Assembly (NCBI GenBank): GCA_028023455.1
Contig: JAQFVV010012434.1
Coordinates: forward strand, 4,162,928 to 4,226,927
Direction: 5' to 3'
Source: Epiperipatus broadwayi
Lineage: Eukaryota; Onychophora; Udeonychophora; Euonychophora; Peripatidae
DNA: 64,000 nucleotides
The position numbers and the translations under genes were made by a program. Below are positions 56,596-64,000 of the stretch, in pieces (within the stretch, counting starts at the first letter, position 1; every line of letters begins with the position of its first letter). Under the pieces are notes generated by a model. It was not told where the DNA came from. It ran no database searches and saw only the letters and a program-made list of their open reading frames with translations.

Positions 56596-57260
56596 TTATA
56601 AAAAAATATGATCACTATTACATACTTTTTCTTCATTATAAAACACTTTAATTTTCCAAACTTTATTCATTTCCTCTTTCTCTATTAATACATAATCTAT
56701 TATATGAAATGTATTATTTCTAAAGCATGTGTATTGTCCCTCATAAATACTTGATAAATTTCCAATGCTCAAATTCACTCTCTGACAAACATTCTTTAAA
56801 AGCTGTCTATTCTTGTTACCTATCTCATAAATTTCTTCATTGTGTTCATTCATATCCCTTATAACCATTATATTGTTCCCCTTTTATTTTGAAACTTTAT
56901 ATATCCTTAACTAAACATTCATATATGCTATTATTCCACTCCATTATAGTTTGTCTATCTCCAGTGGCTATAAACACAATAGCCAACATCCATTCTTGTC
57001 GTCCTAATCTTATCTCAAACCACAAATGTTCTTGACACTTAACAATATTTAAATATTTTTTGACATAACTTCTATACCACCACCCCTTTTTCTTTCCTTT
57101 TTCTATTTATACCTTCCCAAATCAAGACTTCCAGTATAAATTCTTCTTCTCTTAGATGTCTTTGCACTACTGCTAATACCTCAAGCTCTTCATTTTTAAC
57201 TGCTTTGTTTAATTCCACCACATTTCTGGTCTTCTACCTCCTTACATATTCAAATATTTA
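56596..57260 (-). pseudogene. LINE-X AP-endonuclease domain
   Basis: The open part (56868-56596) reads MVIRDMNEHNEEIYEIGNKN, GQYTCFRNN, HIIDYVLIEKEE and NSDHIFL, where the family has GDMNAH, IDYVL and SDH. Upstream frames give EVLAVVQRHLREEEFILEV, IWEGINRKRKEKGGGGIEV, then EHLWFEIRLGRQEWMLAIVF and MEWNNSIYECLVKDI. This is the first domain of LINE ORF2. Stops and shifts make it inactive, and the family's GDMN reads RDMN. Confidence 0.8.
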
Positions 57261-57499
57261 ATTTTAAAAATTTCTTTTTTCTTATCTATACTTTTATAAA
57301 AAATTTTAAACTTTTTTTTCTTTATTACATTTGCAAGTAACTTGCTTACAATTAATTTTGCAGACCCATTCCCTCTCCACATCTACATTTATATCCAAAT
57401 CAGTTACTTTTTGTTTATTTCTTACATTCCATCCATTCTTTTTTTTGATACAACTGCAATTTAAAACCCTATCTTCCTTTATAAGCTTCCTGAATTTTA

Positions 57500-58258
57500 C
57501 TATTCTTTATAAATAAATCTCCCTAATACTTCACTTTCTTGCTTCATTAAATTCCTCTTACTAATAAAAAGATCCCACACATCCACAAATATAACATCAT
57601 TTCTATCACATAATTTTTTTAATCTTTCATTTATAGAACATACTCTATCTAATATATATCTATTGTTGAGTCTTGGTAATAATCCAACTATTTCTACACT
57701 TTCTTTAATCTTACTCAAATTACTAATCAATTCTATATACTCATCCATTACTCTCTCCAATGGCTCAGACAAATTATTTGTTTCTACCATAATGCACACA
57801 TCTCTATTCTTTTGTTTCTTTACATTATCTGTAATATCCCTAACTTTAACTCCAGGTTAACATATTCTTACATACTTGTTTTTATTTTCCCTTGCAATTA
57901 CATCTCCACATCCTTTAATTAGCAAATCTCCAGCCAATACTGTCTCACAGTTTATCTTCCACCTTTTGAACTTCCTTATCTACTTTTTTTATCATTACTA
58001 TTCATTAATTACTTAATCTGCTCACACTTCATTTCTAACAATTTTAATTTTGCTTTTACATCATTTACCTCTCTCTGTATCTTATTTATTCTTTAGCTAA
58101 CTATCTCTATTGCACTACTTATTTTGTCATTCATATCCTTTATGAACCCATTAAAAACATAATCTATTCTATCTTCCTCATGTACATTTTGCTCCATTTT
58201 TCCTGACTTTCTCTTTAAACTATCTGCACTTAGAAACCATTTCTTTACCTCTTTTATC
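57500..58258 (-). pseudogene. LINE-X ORF1: coiled coil plus SGNH hydrolase-like domain
   Basis: An upstream frame near 58258 reads MIKEVKKWFLSADSL..., then a probable coiled coil (INKIQREVNDVKAKLKLLEM). A broken stretch reading ILAGDLLIKGCGDVIARENK (57950-57890) takes the position of the SGNH block I (GDS). The open part (57799-57500) has CIMVETNNLSEPLERVMDEY (the GTN block) and VEIVGLLPRLNNRYILDRVC, ending ESEVLGRFIY, where active members have D..H. The usual GDS reads GDL, so the catalytic Ser is not seen. Confidence 0.75.
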
Positions 58259-58260
58259 AT

Positions 58261-59261
58261 ATTTACACATTATCTACATAACTATATACACATTATATCC
58301 ATCCTAGTCTTACTTAAACATTTCAAATGATAAACATCACATATGATACACTCAACCACTGCATGCCTAATTCCTTTCTGACCATTATATATACATTTTG
58401 GGATATTAATGCAAACTTTATTCTTTATTTTTCAAGTCCCCTATTTTATCTTTAACTTTATGCTTTCTCTACTATTCTACAAACTCCTTTATACAAAAGA
58501 AGAAAGACATTCCTTTCTTTCAATGACGATTGATAAACACATGTTTTCCAACCTTAGGCCTCAAAACATTGTCTTCTTTCTCAATAAATCACTTTCTTTC
58601 TTGAATTAAAAAAATTTTTAGTAGCAAAATTATTAAAAAACCAAAAAATCTATGAAGGCTTCTTACTGTAACACCCACACAATAAAACATATTTTTATTT
58701 CTATAATTAAAATGGCATAAAAAACACTTTCCAAATGTTATTACTATTATTCCCGATCTTTACAAATCTAATTAAATATATTTCTTTTGACCTCAATTTT
58801 TCATCTATCTCCACACAGTAAGCAAACAATTTTTTTAGCAATAAAATTCTCTGGATAATATTCGAATATATATATAATCTTTAATTTATATATCGCAGAA
58901 CAAATCAGCTACATCAGCACAGCAAGTTAGTCAAAGATTCAGTTCTTTAGTTCTGCCATCTGTTGTGAGGTTTAAGTAATTATTTCTTATTCATTGTTAT
59001 CCTATCCACATTTCTAAAATTGTTTTTAGCTTATGACACTCATCAATAACATTTACACTAGATCCAAAAAAATTCAGATGTACTAGATGATAATATCAAA
59101 ACTCCTCATTTATAAAATGAATAATATAGAAATTAGTCTGGGAATATGGTTATGATAGTAGTAAATAAGAATTTAATAGACATTTCTATCTACCAACTAT
59201 TGATTACACAAATTTATTATAGGTGGGAGAATTGAAGTAGTGTAAATAAGAGCTTGCTTCT
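58261..59261. other. AT-rich intergenic sequence, possibly LINE-X 5' region
   Basis: No reading frame with family resemblance. Part may be the LINE-X 5' UTR. The segment 59090-59170 loosely resembles 39370-39440 (cctcatt.ataaaat...atagaaatt.g...gggaata), suggesting an unclassified old repeat. Confidence 0.4.
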
Positions 59262-60540
<1,279 letters not shown>

Positions 60541-60556
60541 GATATTAGTTTGGATA

Positions 60557-61600
60557 TTGAATCCAAAGGATATGGAAGCTGATATTACTGTACAGCTGAA
60601 AGAAGATTCATCTCAAACACCAAGCCCAGGGATTATTTTCCAAAAACCTGATAAAGTCATTTATCCACAGGATCATGCCATCACAGAAAAAAATGGAGCA
60701 GAAAATGTTGTTTCAAATAGTAGGGGAAATGAGAGAGCAATCAGACTAAATAATAATGGAAATGAAGGGAAAATCAGAACAAATGAATCAGAGACTAATG
60801 GGAGCTGTCCATGATGCTATAAAGATTCAAGAGCAGTCCATATATCAACTCAGAAAAAAGGTTCAAGATAACTGAGAAGAGTGTGAAAGAGAAATAAATC
60901 AATTAAAAGAAGCTCTGAAAGAAACCACAGTAGAAATAAAAGCATAAAAAATATGATCTACCAAATAGATTTCATTGCCACACAAGAGAGACAGACAATT
61001 AAAAAAGAGTTTAAATCCTTAAGAGGAGATATAGAAAAAAATAGATGACTGGAGCCACAATAACAACAACTTGGAAGAGAAAAAGGGTGATTCAATTTCA
61101 AAAGGAGATAATTAAAATGAGAGAAGAGGTGGAAATCATTCATAATAAGCTGAAGAAGTTCTATAAGAAACTCTCCACCAAATAGAAGATATATTACAAG
61201 ATCTAGAACTGGAAAAACCTCAGGATAACACAAAATCCTTCTGTTTAGAGGCCAAGAATCTTTAAGCCACCCTATCTCCTTTAAACTGTCCAGAGGAAAC
61301 AGTGAAATACATGAAAAAAATTGGAAAAGAAGAAAGAAAATAACAATGTAGCTAAATTCATTCAAGTAAATGGATTCAGAGGTGATGTTTGGAGAAAGTC
61401 CAATGGCTCATCTCGAAAGCTTAACAAGCTCTTTTTCTTTTATCAGATGGCCTGAGAAAGAACAAATTGCTATTTCCAGTAATTATTTGCACTACTACTT
61501 GAGATTAGGAGTGAGGCATGACACAAAAACTATAAACTTTCAAAGATTACTGTTTAGCACTATTGAAAAGCTTTTTCATTGAAAAGAGTCAAGATGAAAT
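60557..61600 (+). pseudogene. Gag-like coiled-coil relic
   Basis: The first frame (60557-60814) is low-complexity and charged: ITVQLKEDSSQTPSPGIIFQ, then NVVSNSRGNERAIRLNNNGN. It shifts into a coiled-coil-like run (IQEQSIYQLRKKVQ; EINQLKEALKETTVEIKA; REEVEIIHNKLKKF). It ends with a segment (61370-61500) reading ESPMAHLESLTSSFSFIRWP and EKEQIAISSNYLHYYL. That spacing resembles retrotransposon gag and the segment at 5009-5227. At least six stops or shifts are present. No pol was found downstream. A decayed host gene is the alternative. Confidence 0.4.
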
Positions 61601-61854
61601 TTTACATAGATCTCTTGACTTAAGAATAGTTAAAGAAACATTGAAAAAAAATTGTTTTCAGATAAACTAAAAAAACTTATTTTAAAATTCTTTCTTGATA
61701 TTGTGTTAATCTATAAAATCATTTGCTAAACCCTTTATATATATACTAACATTGTTTCAACTTCAATAATGACCAACCATTTGAGTTGGGTAGGAGCATT
61801 TTATTTGTCTTTTTGTTTGTTGTCTCTCTGGCTATAAGGATATGAAGCTGTCAC

Positions 61855-61950
61855 TTATATATATATATATGCTTCCTCTATATATTGTTGCCCTTGGAAT
61901 ATAATATATATATATGCTTCCTCTATATATTGTTGCCCTTGGAATATAAT
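61855..61950. repeat. 45-bp tandem duplication
   Basis: atatatgcttcctctatata and ttgttgcccttggaatata occur twice with a 45-bp period (gcttcctct at 61871 and 61916). The copies appear identical. Confidence 0.9.
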
Positions 61951-63197
61951 TCTAAGTCTTTTTTTTTAGAAAAAAAAAAGAAAAAAAATTATGAGATAAA
62001 ATCTTAAGTTTGGTAATAAAATTATGTTTTTAATTATTTTAAAATATCAGCTGATTTTGATAGAATGTATGTATTAAATTCTAATTTTAGAATTTATTTT
62101 ACTGTTGTCATTGTCCTTATGGTAAAAGGTAACAAGAAATGTGTAGTTACCATAGGGAGATTAGATAAAACCAAAAATAGTTGAAATTTTTAAAAAAATG
62201 TAATTAGTAAAATTTTAAGATTAGACTGTATCAAGACTACAATCAGTGAGAGTGTCTTTTCTTTTGGAGAACATCTGAATGTCTTTGTTTTTAGTATATA
62301 TACCTGAGCAGGGAAGGTGAAGGAACGTTTTTTTATTAGCTCTGACAAAAGTTAAGTCAAGCCATGATTAGTGGATGCAGTGTGTCAATTTCTCTGACCA
62401 TCTCTGGGCAGGATGAGGATGGAGTTTTCCTGATACCAGTAGAATGTTATTCTTCTAAAGCCCCTGCCTATATTTTGCCAATGAAAGTTGCTGACCCACC
62501 ATGTCTTTGCCATTGAAAGGAAGCCCACCAGCAAATAATGGTGTTGACCATGAGTAAGTATCCAAGTGACCAGACTAACAATATTCAAGAACAATACTAC
62601 AGTGGACCAATGAACTGTACCATGGAGTCCAGCATATTGCTTTATTCCTTATCAAATCCTTTGCAAAGGTTTGTTAAAATAGTAATTCTTTATCAACTTC
62701 ATAAAATGTGCAATTTACCTATAAAAAGTCTAGTATTTTTACTAGTCCATTTCTCTTTGCATGGGTAACTTGTTTGTTAATTTTTCTTATGTATTTTCTT
62801 ATTGTATTATTACATATAGTTAATTAATTCAATATATTAAGAGTGGTTGAATATTGTAACATTCAAACCTCAAATCTGCAAGACTTATCAGTTAAGCATC
62901 AGAAGAAGGAGAAAATTTAGTAAATCAATTTCAATGACTAAAATATATGATATTATCAAAAGAAAAGCCCAGTAATTAAATAAAATCAAGACAGTTAAAT
63001 CCCTCCTGTCATTGATTTTAAAATGTTTTATTTGTTATTTGAAAATCTGTTATTTAAAATCTATTATTTTAAAATTTGTTATCTTACCATTAACACAAAT
63101 AAAGGTGGTTTATAAACAACTTTCAATTTTAAAAATAAAATTGAGTGTTATGAAGTTAAAAGTTAAAACTTTATTGTCTGTTTCTAGGAAGGGACAA

Positions 63198-63198
<1 letters not shown>
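61951..63198. other. Intergenic sequence, nothing recognised
   Basis: The part 62240-62640 is less AT-rich but has no family-like reading frame. The short frames on both strands lack motifs. Confidence 0.45.

Positions 63199-63250
<52 letters not shown>
63199..63250. repeat. (TA)26 microsatellite
   Basis: An uninterrupted TA run, followed shortly by a CA-rich stretch (cccacacacacaag at 63280). Confidence 0.95.
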
Positions 63251-63252
<2 letters not shown>

Positions 63253-63519
63253 ACCGAGACAAAGTCAGTACATGTATATACCCACACACACAAGCAGTGT
63301 AAATACTCTATTTTTTATTTACTTTCAATTTATGATAAAAATAAATGTAGTTTTCTTTCAATGCTTTATAAAATACACTATAAAATAAAATGTTAATATT
63401 TCTGATTAAATAATTTAAGGCTTTCATATAATCTATTATATAATAATATTCTCTAAAAAAAATAAAATATAAAAGCATCACTAATATGCCATTTTAAATC
63501 TCAATAAATGATTTCTACT

Positions 63520-64000
63520 TGTATATGCCGCGGGGGTAATTAAAAAGGGGTTTATTTTAAATTATAACTATAGCGAAAGTTAAAAGCTTATAGAGGTGAT
63601 TTTGAGATTAAATGCTCGACTTTTAAACTAATGTAAGTTAAATTGTTATCTTAAAACACGCACGCATGTATGTATAAAAGGTGAATAAGTATGAATTTTT
63701 TCTAACTGAGATTGCAATGTGAGATTGCATAAACCTAAGATTGCCTCAAGCATATGGATTGAATGAACATTACGTAGGACACGGACCCCAACGACAACTC
63801 AGAGAATATTGAACTCTGGGTGGAGATTGGATCCTCAGATAATAACCAACCCATATAAATATGAGTCTTAGTCTTTGTCTTTACAACTCGGTTACAGTTT
63901 TTTACATTCTGTGTTTTGTTTTGCTTATGCTTATAGTTTTTTTAAATTCCTCCGGAAGCTACAACTAGAACTTTCTTTTTTTTTGCTATCCGGTTTATCC
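63520..64000 (+). promoter_or_regulatory. Possible promoter or LTR at the window edge
   Basis: From about 63520 composition changes: more G+C, CpG-containing words (ccgcggggg, acacgcacgcatg, cattacgtagg, ccaacgac). A TATA-like atataaatat at about 63854 lies roughly 30 bp upstream of an initiator-like tttacaactcggttacag. No second copy exists in the window, so an LTR whose element continues beyond 64000 and a host promoter are both possible. Confidence 0.25.

Larger units (their letters stand above)
52420..58260 (-). mobile_element. LINE-X: two-ORF non-LTR retrotransposon, decayed
   Basis: On the minus strand in order: ORF1 with coiled coil and SGNH hydrolase-like domain (about 58255-57500), AP endonuclease (about 57260-56596), RT (about 54760-53300), C-terminal zinc-binding region (about 52910-52711) and 3' UTR (52690-52420). 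A Merlin DNA transposon splits it between endonuclease and RT. Esterase-bearing ORF1 proteins are known from CR1/L2-type LINEs. The exact clade is not settled here. Confidence 0.85.

Noticed and set aside
62385-62768. Opposed short frames in a less AT-rich stretch, considered as a host exon
   Set aside because: Neither frame shows a domain, splice-site context or repetitive support. Left as unannotated intergenic sequence.

Overview
This is an invertebrate-type eukaryotic intergenic region. It is very AT-rich (roughly a quarter G+C by eye), full of AT, AG and TAA microsatellites, and contains no bacterial gene organisation and no host gene that I can recognise. Almost everything that can be identified is a transposable element or its relic: Penelope-like elements with GIY-YIG endonuclease, RTE-type and other non-LTR retrotransposons, a Merlin DNA transposon, gag-like coiled-coil reading frames and tRNA-derived SINEs. 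That mix fits a metazoan with a large AT-rich genome; I do not name a species.

Layout. 1-4240: no gene, one exact 52-bp tandem duplication. 4241-7303: a minus-strand gag-only element between short direct terminal repeats. 7306-10010: microsatellites, a near-perfect hairpin and two multi-arm inverted-repeat clusters. 10921-15000: small tRNA-derived SINEs, an RT relic and a LINE 3' fragment. 15440-18275: the best RTE copy (endonuclease, RT and C-terminal region, broken by stops and frameshifts). 19270-22590: a degenerate Penelope element (PLE-2) with an inverted 5'-truncated copy head-to-head. 25905-28210: second RTE copy. 29630-31496: a 5'-truncated LINE with a clean 602-codon reading frame that is richer in G+C than its surroundings. 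39680-41310: third RTE copy. 42511-44660: two copies of a palindromic, TSD-flanked retroposon. 45250-45440: a SINE resembling the PLE-2 3' end. 45460-51700: an (AT)n tract and a young Penelope array (PLE-1) of two head-to-tail copies plus one inverted truncated copy. 52420-58260: a minus-strand LINE (SGNH-type ORF1, APE endonuclease, RT) interrupted by a Merlin transposon at 54993-56471. 59262-59446: (TAA)n. 60557-61600: a second gag-like coiled-coil relic. 63520-64000: sequence of different composition with a TATA-like box, possibly an LTR or promoter cut by the window end.

No working pathway is encoded. The interest lies in how the mobile elements are arranged: two unrelated Penelope families with the same head-to-head inverted structure, a possible SINE/Penelope partnership, a palindromic retroposon whose loop is flipped between copies, and a gag-only element with very short terminal repeats. 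The PLE-1 array looks youngest (copies nearly identical, one 545-codon frame still open). The RTE copies, PLE-2 and the Merlin element are clearly dead.
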